This document shows, in pieces, positions 1 to 4,888 of a stretch of 6,015 nt of DNA. The position numbers and the translations under genes were made by a program. A model generated the notes under the pieces. It made no database searches. It was not told the DNA's origin and saw only the letters and a program-made list of their open reading frames with translations. The DNA lies in assembly GCA_910584715.1 (NCBI GenBank), contig CAJUAN010000060.1, positions 1 to 6,015 on the forward strand. The letters run 5' to 3'. How positions within the stretch are numbered: position 1 is the stretch's first letter; every line of letters begins with the position of its first letter. This DNA comes from an uncultured Oscillospiraceae bacterium. Its GTDB lineage: Bacteria; Bacillota; Clostridia; Oscillospirales; Ruminococcaceae.

Positions 1-145
1 CCTCTTGCGGCAAAGCCGCAATTCACCCCCTTGCAGAGCTCTTGAACGATAAGGGGAGTTTCGCCGTCTGCGGACGGCGACAAGGGGCTCTGCCCCCTTG
101 ACCCCCGCGAGCTGGGCTCAGCTCGACCAGCTAACCTCTGGCGGG
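1..145. repeat. GC-rich multi-hairpin intergenic repeat element
   Basis: This stretch has no gene but is packed with perfect inverted repeats: TTGCGGC/GCCGCAA (5-11 with 15-21), TCGCCGTC/GACGGCGA (61-68 with 73-80), CAAGGGG/CCCCTTG (81-87 with 94-100) and CGAGCTG/CAGCTCG (108-114 with 119-125). Its right edge, 125-145, reappears in reverse complement at the window end with 18 of 21 bases identical. That shows the element is repeated, and that one boundary lies near 145. Such GC-rich, hairpin-dense, AT-flanked units resemble dispersed intergenic repeats of clostridial genomes. The left boundary is outside the window or at its edge. One of the hairpins could also end transcription of an upstream gene, but none is followed by a U-run. 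Confidence 0.7.
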
Positions 146-192
146 ATAATAACGTTTGTGCGATAAACATAAATTTATATTTCGGTTCCGTC

Positions 193-221
193 TTGAAATT
201 CCCATCCGTTCGTGTTATACT
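193..221 (+). promoter_or_regulatory. Sigma-A promoter of the PNP operon
   Basis: A -35 box TTGAAA (193-198) is separated by 17 bp from a -10 box TATACT (216-221), a near-consensus housekeeping promoter. Transcription would start near 228, giving a leader of about 27 nt before the ATG at 255. The ribosome binding site AAGGCGG lies at 241-247. Confidence 0.75.
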
Positions 222-237
222 GTAACTACAGTATAAC
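214..237. promoter_or_regulatory. Perfect 11-bp-arm palindrome over the PNP -10 box (operator candidate)
   Basis: The arms GTTATACTGTA (214-224) and TACAGTATAAC (227-237) are perfectly complementary with only two bases between them. The palindrome covers the -10 hexamer and the predicted start site, which is where a repressor dimer would block transcription. It is AT-rich with a two-base centre, so a DNA operator seems likelier than an RNA hairpin. The binding protein is unknown. Confidence 0.55.
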
Positions 238-254
238 GGAAAGGCGGTACAAAT

Positions 255-1085
255 ATGAGCAAACTGTACGAAAGACTTGAAAAATGCTACAAGTGCTTTA
301 AATCCAAAATTGATTTTGAACCCGACGCGGCGCTTGTCCTCGGTTCGGGACTGGGCGACTTCGCGGACGGCATAAAGACAGAGGCTGTCCTCGATTATCA
401 TGATATAGAGGGCTTTCCCGTATCCACCGTTCAGGGGCACAAGGGACGCTTCGTTTTCGGCTATGTGGGGGACGTTAAGGTCGTCATTATGCAGGGGCGC
501 GTCCACTACTACGAAGGCTATAAAATGGAGGACGTTGTGCTGCCCGTCCGCCTTATGAAGATGATGGGCGCAAAGGTACTGCTGCTGACAAACGCGGCAG
601 GAGGCGTTAACAGGGACTTCCACGCAGGCGACTTCATGCTGATATCCGACCACATCAATATGGCTCCCTCGCCTCTTATCGGCGAGAACGCCGACGAGCT
701 TGGAGTAAGGTTCCCCGACATGAGCAACATTTACGACAGAGATCTGCGTGATATTGTCCGCAATACCGCAAAGGACTTGGGTATACCCTTGCAGGAGGGC
801 GTTTATATCCAGCTTACCGGGCCCAACTACGAGTCCCCCGCGGAGATAAGAATGGTGCGTACCCTCGGGGCGGACGCGGTTGGAATGTCCACTGCCTGCG
901 AAGCGGTTGCCGCAAATCACGCGGGACTTAAAACCGTGGGTATCTCCTGCATATCCAACATGGCGTGCGGCATTACCGACAAGCCCCTTACCCACGCGGA
1001 GGTTCAGGAAACCGCCGACAAAGCGGCTCCCCTGTTCAAACAGCTTATCACCGAATCGGTGATACGTCTGGGAAAGGCTTTGTAA
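255..1085 (+). CDS. Purine nucleoside phosphorylase, trimeric PNP/MTAP family
   Basis: This cytosolic enzyme of purine salvage cleaves purine (deoxy)ribonucleosides with phosphate to the free base and (deoxy)ribose-1-phosphate. The 276-aa length is normal for the low-molecular-mass trimeric family. Recognisable active-site pieces, in order, are G30-S-G-L-G34 (phosphate loop), H62 in GHKGRF, R82 and H84 in QGRVHYYEG, N113-A-A-G-G117, Y192-E193 in GPNYES (the Glu that contacts the base), G210-M-S212, N235 and H247. Asn at 235, as in human PNP Asn243, points to 6-oxopurines (inosine, guanosine) rather than the adenosine/MTA specificity of MTAP. The ATG start is supported by AAGGCGG 7 nt upstream. 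The stop is followed after one base by the metallophosphoesterase ATG, so the two form an operon. Symbols such as punA, pnp or deoD are used variously, so none is assigned. Confidence 0.95.
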   Translation: MSKLYERLEKCYKCFKSKIDFEPDAALVLGSGLGDFADGIKTEAVLDYHDIEGFPVSTVQGHKGRFVFGYVGDVKVVIMQGRVHYYEGYKMEDVVLPVRLMKMMGAKVLLLTNAAGGVNRDFHAGDFMLISDHINMAPSPLIGENADELGVRFPDMSNIYDRDLRDIVRNTAKDLGIPLQEGVYIQLTGPNYESPAEIRMVRTLGADAVGMSTACEAVAANHAGLKTVGISCISNMACGITDKPLTHAEVQETADKAAPLFKQLITESVIRLGKAL

Positions 1086-1086
1086 A

Positions 1087-1950
1087 ATGTCCGCGGAAAG
1101 AAAACAGGCGGCTGCCGTCAGATGGTGGAACGGTCTTTCGCCGAATGGCAAAAGGATAGCCTGTATCTGCGCGGGGTGGCTTCTGACAGCCGCCGTTATC
1201 GCGCTGGATACAGGCATTACCGTTCCTGTGTACAAAATTTTTTCGGACAAGGTTCAAAGCCCCCTGAGGATAGCGCTGCTGACGGATTTTCACAGCAGCT
1301 CCTACGGGAAGAACCAGCAGGTACTTATTGACGCAATAGACAGGCAGAACCCCGACGTTATACTTATGGTCGGGGATATCGCCGAAAACGTCCGTCCCCA
1401 CAGACATACCGAGGAGCTGCTGGAGAAGCTGACGTGCAGGTACCGCTGCTACTACGTTGTTGGTAACCATGAGGAGTGGTCTGGAGAGTGCGGAGCCATA
1501 AAGGAAATATTCCGCTCCTACGGGGTAAAGGTCATGGAGGGTGACAGTGAGATATTCGAGGCTTCGGGACAGGCTATACGCATTTCGGGCTCGGATAACT
1601 CTCTGCCATTTGAGCAGCTTTCCGCCTGTTACGAAAATACGGGGGACGGTATTTTTACCGTGTTTATGTCCCACCGACCCGACCTTGTGAACCTGTACAG
1701 CGGACGCGGCTTCGACCTTGTGGTATGCGGCCACGCCCACGGAGGACAGGTGAGGATACCGGGGCTGCTGAACGGTCTGTACGCTCCCAATCAGGGTATG
1801 TTCCCCAAATACGCGGGGGGACGGTACCTGCTTGCGGACGGAAAAACGGAAATGATAGTCAGCAGGGGATTATGTAAAAATTCGCTGCCCAGGGTGTTTA
1901 ACCCGCCCGAGGTCGTCGTTATCGACATTCTGCCGCGGGAGTCAAATTGA
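1087..1950 (+). CDS. Membrane-anchored metallophosphoesterase (YkuE/YaeI-like)
   Basis: This 287-aa protein has the calcineurin-like metallophosphoesterase fold with all metal-binding motifs in order: D67-F-H69, G96-D97, G126-N-H128-E, H196 in SHRPD, and G215-H-A-H218-GGQ. A two-metal (Mn/Fe-type) phosphodiesterase or phosphatase is therefore expected. Residues about 24-40 form one hydrophobic segment after a basic stretch (K22, R23). This would act as an uncleaved signal anchor, placing the catalytic domain outside the membrane as in the YkuE/YaeI group. The substrate cannot be read from sequence; family members act on phospholipid or cell-envelope phosphoesters. Its ATG is one base after the PNP stop, and its ribosome binding site GGAAAGG lies inside the PNP gene, so it is probably co-transcribed. 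The last 9 bp overlap the convergent minus-strand gene. Confidence 0.9.
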   Translation: MSAERKQAAAVRWWNGLSPNGKRIACICAGWLLTAAVIALDTGITVPVYKIFSDKVQSPLRIALLTDFHSSSYGKNQQVLIDAIDRQNPDVILMVGDIAENVRPHRHTEELLEKLTCRYRCYYVVGNHEEWSGECGAIKEIFRSYGVKVMEGDSEIFEASGQAIRISGSDNSLPFEQLSACYENTGDGIFTVFMSHRPDLVNLYSGRGFDLVVCGHAHGGQVRIPGLLNGLYAPNQGMFPKYAGGRYLLADGKTEMIVSRGLCKNSLPRVFNPPEVVVIDILPRESN

Positions 1951-2211
1951 CGTGAAAGCCTCCGTGACAAATCCGATAATTGTTTTGATCCCGCAGCAAA
2001 ACGCACGGTACTCTTTCTCGGAGTTTATTATTCCGTCCTTTTCAATATATTCTTTAAACATAGAAAAATCCTCCTTGCTGAGATTTTTCTGAAGCTCATT
2101 GTAAAGCTTCTCTTGTTTATAGAAAGCCTTGTTCGCTTCGTCGGAATAAACTGCGGGGGCGTTAGCTTCACACAGCTCCGAGTAATAGTACTTTTTTAAC
2201 ATACTGTTCAT
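1942..2211 (-). CDS. Small hypothetical protein, DUF6809-like
   Basis: This is an 89-aa protein with no signal peptide or membrane segment. It has a short hydrophobic/aromatic N-terminus (MLKKYYYSELC), a charged helical middle with heptad-like leucines (about residues 30-60) and a conserved-looking C-terminus with a GIKTIIGFV stretch. The pattern of an N-terminal 'LxxLYYGE'-like start, a KLSKEDF-type middle and a glycine-containing hydrophobic C-terminal helix resembles clostridial DUF6809 proteins, recognised from memory only. The function of that family is unknown. The ATG has AAAGGAG 9 nt upstream and a good promoter. It is divergent from the ribbon-helix-helix gene and its 3' end overlaps the metallophosphoesterase by 9 bp. 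An internal AAGGAGG lies 8 nt before Met51. Confidence 0.75.
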   Translation of the reverse strand: MNSMLKKYYYSELCEANAPAVYSDEANKAFYKQEKLYNELQKNLSKEDFSMFKEYIEKDGIINSEKEYRAFCCGIKTIIGFVTEAFTSI

Positions 2212-2241
2212 TTGCTGCCGCTCCTTTTTTAGATGATAGAT

Positions 2242-2266
2242 GGTCAGAGGTTAAAGGCCAGAGGTT
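2242..2266 (+). repeat. Two tandem GGYCAGAGGTT units, related to the flanking repeat boundary
   Basis: GGTCAGAGGTT (2242-2252) is followed by GGCCAGAGGTT (2256-2266), a 14-bp period. The second unit shares GCCAGAGGTT exactly with the reverse complement of 133-142 in the left flanking repeat. It may be a relic of a repeat terminus or a protein-binding site in the leader of the minus-strand gene. Confidence 0.45.
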
Positions 2267-2280
2267 TGTGCTATGGTTGA

Positions 2281-2309
2281 ATTACAACATACTTGTTAGT
2301 ACTTGTCAA
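2281..2309 (-). promoter_or_regulatory. Promoter of the DUF6809-like gene
   Basis: On the minus strand a consensus -35 TTGACA (2309-2304) is followed by a 17-bp spacer and TGTAAT (2286-2281) as the -10 box. Transcription would begin near 2274, about 60 nt before the ATG at 2211. Confidence 0.7.
2290..2306. promoter_or_regulatory. TACTTGT direct repeat, 10-bp period (candidate RHH operator)
   Basis: TACTTGT occurs at 2290-2296 and again at 2300-2306, one helical turn apart on the same face of DNA. The pair overlaps the -35 box and spacer of the minus-strand promoter and lies about 50 bp before the ribbon-helix-helix gene. Ribbon-helix-helix proteins commonly bind tandem short repeats with this spacing, so autoregulation or repression of the divergent gene is plausible. 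The link is inferred. Confidence 0.4.
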
Positions 2310-2352
2310 TGAATAAAATATGTATTATTTATGAATATATGGAGATGGTGCT

Positions 2353-2553
2353 TTGGATAAAAAATATATTGAACGTCCCAAAACATTTAATAAGAGGGAA
2401 TACAACAAAGAATATCAAAAAAATCATTATAAACAAGTTACGCTTTCATTGACTCCGGAACTGAAAGAACGTCTTGACAAATACTGTTCGCAGGAAAAAA
2501 TATCGCGGTCGGAATTTATCAGGCGCGCCCTTGACGTTCTGGAAGACCAATAA
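2353..2553 (+). CDS. Ribbon-helix-helix (Arc/CopG-type) DNA-binding protein
   Basis: This 66-aa protein has a basic, Lys/Tyr/Asn-rich N-terminal extension (residues 1-26) followed by a complete ribbon-helix-helix unit. KQVTLSLTPEL (27-37) gives the DNA-contacting beta strand and cap, helix A covers about 36-47, and ISRSEFIRRALDVL (50-63) gives helix B. Such proteins dimerise and insert the beta ribbon in the major groove; many are autoregulators or antitoxins. The start is TTG at 2353-2355. No in-frame ATG lies between it and the upstream stop at 2332-2334, and GGAG at 2341-2344 is well placed. No toxin-like gene follows directly; the next gene is the GH5 enzyme 94 bp on. The divergent neighbour is the DUF6809-like gene, whose promoter carries a tandem repeat suited to this fold. 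An antitoxin role is possible but unsupported. Confidence 0.8.
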   Translation: MDKKYIERPKTFNKREYNKEYQKNHYKQVTLSLTPELKERLDKYCSQEKISRSEFIRRALDVLEDQ

Positions 2554-2560
2554 CGGCAAG

Positions 2561-2578
2561 CCGCCGCAAGCGCGGCGG
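2561..2578 (+). terminator. GC hairpin after the ribbon-helix-helix gene, no U-tract
   Basis: CCGCCGC (2561-2567) pairs perfectly with GCGGCGG (2572-2578) around a 4-nt loop, 7 nt after the stop codon. It is followed by ACAATAACG rather than a run of T, so it is at best a weak terminator or a 3'-end-stabilising hairpin, and read-through into the GH5 gene is possible. Confidence 0.4.
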
Positions 2579-2647
2579 ACAATAACGAAACCAAATCAAT
2601 TGCGGAATATAACTCCGTAAAATAAATACCGAAAAGGAGAACCCCCT

Positions 2648-3802
2648 ATGCATAAAAGAACAAAGCTCTGCGGGATATTTATTTCCGCGGCAATAGCGGC
2701 GGTATTGTTCGCCTCCTGCGGCAAACAGGAAAGCGAACCCTCCGCTCCCGACAACACTCAGCCGGAGATACAAACCGCGGAAGAGGAAACGGTCAGCCCA
2801 AAGGTAACGGTTGAGGGAACAAAATTCATGGTGGACGGCAAGGAGCTGTGGATAAACGGAGTAAACACGCCGTGGCAGAACTGGAACGACTTCGGCGGCA
2901 GCTTCGACCCGACCTTCTGGGACAGCCATTTCGCCGACCTCCACGCTATCGGGGTAAACGCCGTACGCGTTTGGGTGAACTGCGACTCCATGGTAAGCAT
3001 AAAGCTCAAGCCCTCGGGCGAAGTCCGCGAGGTCACGGAGCAGCACTGGTCCGACATAGACAAGCTTTTCGAGATCGCCGAAAAGCACCAAATATACCTT
3101 ATGCCCACTCTCATCTCTTTCGACCACTGCAAAAGCGGGCAGTACAAGGACAGGTGGCGTTCGGTCATCACAGACGAAACGGCTATGAAAAGCTACGTCG
3201 ATAACTACGTAAAGCCCTTCGCCGAGCGTTACGGCGCAAACGAATGGCTGCTTGGCATAGACCTTATGAACGAGCCTGACTGGGTACACGAGAACGAGGA
3301 ATGCGGACGGCTCCCTCTGGAGGACCTGTCGAAATTCTTTGCCAACTGCACCGCGGGCATTCACGAAGTAAACCCCGATACCCTTGTTACCGTGGGCATG
3401 GGAATGATAAAATATAACTCCGACGCCGGCGGAGGCCGCATTCAAAACATTGTTTCCGACGAAGTGATGACAGGCTATGCGGGAGAAAAGGCTTGCCTGG
3501 ATTTCTACACGCCTCACTATTACGACTGGATGAAAAACAGCGGTCTGGGCTGCGCCTTTGATTCCTCTCCCACTGACTACGGTCTGGACGGCACAAAGCC
3601 CGCTTTCCTCGGCGAGATAGGCACCTCCACACCCCTGAAGAACGTTTATCAAAAATGTTACGACCTGGGCTGGAACGGCGTTATGATGTGGTGCTCCAAC
3701 AACGGCGCGGAACACGCCGACAACTGGGACGACATCGCCGCGGCAACACAAAATATAGAGAGTACCGCGGGTGACAAGGTTTTCCCCTTGGGCAAGAATT
3801 AA
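2648..3802 (+). CDS. Glycoside hydrolase family 5 (cellulase/mannanase-like) lipoprotein
   Basis: This secreted 384-aa enzyme probably hydrolyses a beta-1,4-linked plant polysaccharide such as mannan or cellulose-type glucan. The N-terminus has a basic start, a hydrophobic core (about 8-22) and a lipobox-like LFAS-C24, followed by an acidic, Pro/Ser-rich linker (25-50), so it should be anchored on the outer face of the membrane. The -3 residue is F rather than the usual L. The TIM barrel runs from about 52 to the end, with R107 in AVRVWV, the acid/base E209 in DLMNEPD, H290-YYD, the nucleophile E323 in FLGEIGTS and W348 in VMMWCSNN. No carbohydrate-binding module or dockerin is present. The ATG has AAGGAG (2634-2639) 8 nt upstream. 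It appears monocistronic, and subfamily and exact substrate cannot be set by eye. Confidence 0.88.
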   Translation: MHKRTKLCGIFISAAIAAVLFASCGKQESEPSAPDNTQPEIQTAEEETVSPKVTVEGTKFMVDGKELWINGVNTPWQNWNDFGGSFDPTFWDSHFADLHAIGVNAVRVWVNCDSMVSIKLKPSGEVREVTEQHWSDIDKLFEIAEKHQIYLMPTLISFDHCKSGQYKDRWRSVITDETAMKSYVDNYVKPFAERYGANEWLLGIDLMNEPDWVHENEECGRLPLEDLSKFFANCTAGIHEVNPDTLVTVGMGMIKYNSDAGGGRIQNIVSDEVMTGYAGEKACLDFYTPHYYDWMKNSGLGCAFDSSPTDYGLDGTKPAFLGEIGTSTPLKNVYQKCYDLGWNGVMMWCSNNGAEHADNWDDIAAATQNIESTAGDKVFPLGKN

Positions 3803-3869
3803 GCCTTTACAGAACAAATTATGAACGTTTTTTTTGTATAGTATTGCTATAGAAACCTGTCCGCTTTTA

Positions 3870-3878
3870 TGGTATAAT
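3870..3878 (+). promoter_or_regulatory. Extended -10 promoter of the 59-aa gene
   Basis: TGGTATAAT (3870-3878) is a consensus -10 hexamer (3873-3878) preceded by the TGn extension. The -35 position (3850-3855, TAGAAA) is poor, as is common with extended -10 promoters. A small inverted repeat TATAG/CTATA (3837-3841 with 3847-3851) lies just upstream. The start near 3885 leaves a leader of about 115-120 nt. Confidence 0.65.
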
Positions 3879-3884
3879 TACAAA

Positions 3885-4002
3885 CAGTTGTTTAAAAACT
3901 AAAAACCGTCCGGGAACAGCCGCAATCAAAGGTCTGTCTATATATGGTATAGCACGGATCCGGGCTGTCGGGCGGATCTCAGAACAAAAAGGAGAAGCTG
4001 TT
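3885..4002 (+). ncRNA. Structured 5' leader upstream of the 59-aa gene (candidate cis-regulatory RNA)
   Basis: The leader folds by eye into one long interrupted stem. The outer part pairs CCGTCCG (3906-3912) with CGGGCGG (3969-3975, one G-U pair) and ACAGCC (3916-3921) with GGCTGT (3963-3968), with GGA (3913-3915) bulged out. The inner hairpin pairs 3931-3942 with 3948-3961 around a TATGG loop, with single-base bulges. An unpaired purine-rich strand (about 3922-3930) lies opposite almost no bases, making an asymmetric internal loop. AACAGC (3915-3920) could alternatively pair with GCTGTT (3997-4002), which abuts the ATG at 4003. The ribosome binding site AAGGAG is at 3989-3994. I do not recognise conserved cores of TPP, SAM, purine, glycine, lysine, cobalamin, FMN, fluoride, guanidine-I, ZTP, c-di-GMP-I, T-box or SRP RNAs. 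Coordinates are approximate. Confidence 0.5.
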
Positions 4003-4182
4003 ATGATTTTACTTTACGAGAAGATTTACAGGCAGAAGCAGGAGCAGTACAAGCTTGACGGAGACCTTCAGGCGTTCAACAAATTTATTTCGGACGCTCA
4101 CGATTTCCAGTTTGCGGTAATGACAAAGAAAATACCCGAAACGGAATACGCCGCATGGCTCGACGCTCAGTGCGCATCGTAA
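4003..4182 (+). CDS. 59-aa protein of unknown function
   Basis: An uninterrupted frame from ATG 4003 to TAA 4180-4182 encodes 59 residues, starting MILLYEKIYRQKQEQY and ending YAAWLDAQCAS. It is supported by a strong AAGGAG (3989-3994) at 8-nt spacing, an extended -10 promoter and a long structured leader. The protein is soluble-looking, with a Lys/Gln/Glu-rich first half likely to be helical (about 5-30) and an aromatic second half (FQFAV, EYAAWLD). It has no signal peptide, transmembrane segment or metal motif; the single cysteine is C57. I do not recognise the family. No close partner gene follows, as the next gene starts 170 bp on. The cytoplasm is the likely location. Start and existence are fairly secure; function is unknown. 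Confidence 0.7.
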   Translation: MILLYEKIYRQKQEQYKLDGDLQAFNKFISDAHDFQFAVMTKKIPETEYAAWLDAQCAS

Positions 4183-4201
4183 CCGTAACAGCAAATCCTT
4201 A

Positions 4202-4232
4202 TTGACTTTTCCGTTGGGAAATAGTGTATAGC
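4202..4232 (+). promoter_or_regulatory. Candidate VOC-gene promoter with 19-bp spacer and internal dyad
   Basis: TTGACT (4202-4207) is followed 19 bp later by TATAGC (4227-4232). The spacer holds a perfect dyad TTTCC/GGAAA (4208-4212 with 4217-4221). An overlong spacer with a dyad is the hallmark of promoters activated by MerR-family regulators. It would produce a leader of about 110 nt before the VOC gene. The -10 is imperfect, so this is a candidate only. Confidence 0.4.
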
Positions 4233-4250
4233 TTGGTAAAAATCAGATAA

Positions 4251-4283
4251 ATATCGGTCAGATATAATGTATCTGACCGTATT
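4251..4283 (+). terminator. Palindrome between the 59-aa and VOC genes (weak terminator or operator)
   Basis: CGGTCAGATA (4255-4264) and TATCTGACCG (4270-4279) are perfectly complementary around TAATG, and ATA/TAT flanks extend the stem across one bulged base. It is followed by TATTTCTCGTT, too broken for a strong U-tract. It may end the 59-aa transcript, attenuate the VOC transcript, or be a protein-binding site. Confidence 0.45.
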
Positions 4284-4352
4284 TCTCGTTATCTTGTCGG
4301 GGGAAGAAAACCAATTGAAGAATAAAGTGCTATAATAAGGGGAACAGCATAT

Positions 4353-4739
4353 ATGAAAAATCATACTCAGGTTTATGTAAAAAACAGTATTGAGGCTGTA
4401 AAAACATATTGCAAAGCGTTCGGCGCGGAAATAACCTTTGAAATGAAAAACAGCAGCGGTACGGAATATGAGCATTGCGAAATATCGGTGGACGGCGGAA
4501 CCTTTTTAGCGGTATCCGAAGCCCAGAATCCCTGCGACGTTGCTTTTGTTCACAAAATGAAGTGGGAAACAATGACCTTTAACGTTTTTGAAATGGGGAC
4601 GGAAGAACGCGTCCGGCGCGCATTTGACGTTCTGCGCGATGGCGGAGTTGTTCTTGAAGAAATTCATGAAGTGCCCTGGAGCAAATGCTGCGCCACTGTT
4701 ATTGACAAGTACGGCGTATGCTGGTGGATAGCAATTTAA
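4353..4739 (+). CDS. VOC family (PhnB/glyoxalase-bleomycin resistance-like) protein
   Basis: This 128-aa single-domain protein of the vicinal-oxygen-chelate superfamily is in the PhnB-like group. The diagnostic features are the opening VYVKNSIEAVKTYCKAFGAE (8-26, the 'AvxFYxxaFGA' helix), a strand with HCEISVDGGTFLAVSE (41-56), the second module's helix EERVRRAFDVLRDGGVVLEE (84-103), and the closing D118-KYGVCWWIAI. Superfamily members bind metals, small metabolites or antibiotics; some are lyases, isomerases or drug-sequestering proteins, and the actual role here cannot be told. The length is typical. The ATG at 4353 has AAGGGG (4337-4342) 10 nt upstream. It stands alone, followed by a strong terminator, and converges on the MerR-type regulator gene. 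The two may be functionally linked, but gene order alone does not show this. Confidence 0.85.
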   Translation: MKNHTQVYVKNSIEAVKTYCKAFGAEITFEMKNSSGTEYEHCEISVDGGTFLAVSEAQNPCDVAFVHKMKWETMTFNVFEMGTEERVRRAFDVLRDGGVVLEEIHEVPWSKCCATVIDKYGVCWWIAI

Positions 4740-4816
4740 AGAGCAATAAATAAAGCCGCCATACAGACCGCTCCGTGTGACTTGCTCGGCAAAGCGGTAT
4801 ACCAAATAAAACACCG

Positions 4817-4852
4817 AACGGGTGCAGATTATCCTGCACCCGTTTTTATTTT
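4817..4852 (+). terminator. Intrinsic terminator of the VOC gene
   Basis: ACGGGTGCAG (4818-4827) pairs perfectly with CTGCACCCGT (4834-4843) around a 6-nt loop and runs into TTTTTATTTT. This is a textbook Rho-independent terminator on the plus strand. On the minus strand the same hairpin is followed by TTCGGTGTTTT, so it may also weakly end the MerR transcript. Confidence 0.9.
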
Positions 4853-4888
4853 GCGGTCATATCCATATAAAGCCCGCTTTAAGTCACC

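Noticed and set aside
1048..1740. 230-aa minus-strand frame opposite the metallophosphoesterase
   Set aside because: The plus strand carries all metallophosphoesterase motifs; this frame shows no recognisable domain or start signal.
2353..3802. Toxin-antitoxin system built on the ribbon-helix-helix protein
   Set aside because: No toxin-like gene adjoins it in the same operon; the GH5 enzyme is unrelated and the DUF6809-like gene is divergent.
2519..3817. 432-aa open frame on the minus strand opposite the GH5 gene
   Set aside because: It mirrors a clear GH5 gene with catalytic motifs, has no ribosome binding site, and its translation is a low-complexity Val/Arg/Tyr-rich shadow product.
3828..3835. 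T8 run after the GH5 gene as an intrinsic terminator
   Set aside because: No GC-rich hairpin lies directly upstream of the T-run at 3828-3835.
4328..4336. TGCTATAAT as an extended -10 promoter for the VOC gene
   Set aside because: Transcription would start near 4343, downstream of the AAGGGG ribosome binding site at 4337-4342, leaving about a 10-nt leader with no site.
4167..4475. Minus-strand frames over 4009-4814
   Set aside because: They overlap the 59-aa and VOC genes, both better supported, and cross the promoter/palindrome region without start signals.
4740..4816. tRNA or other RNA gene in the VOC-MerR gap
   Set aside because: Only a 6-bp pairing (4767-4772 with 4793-4798) around a 20-nt loop was found; no cloverleaf or T-loop signature.
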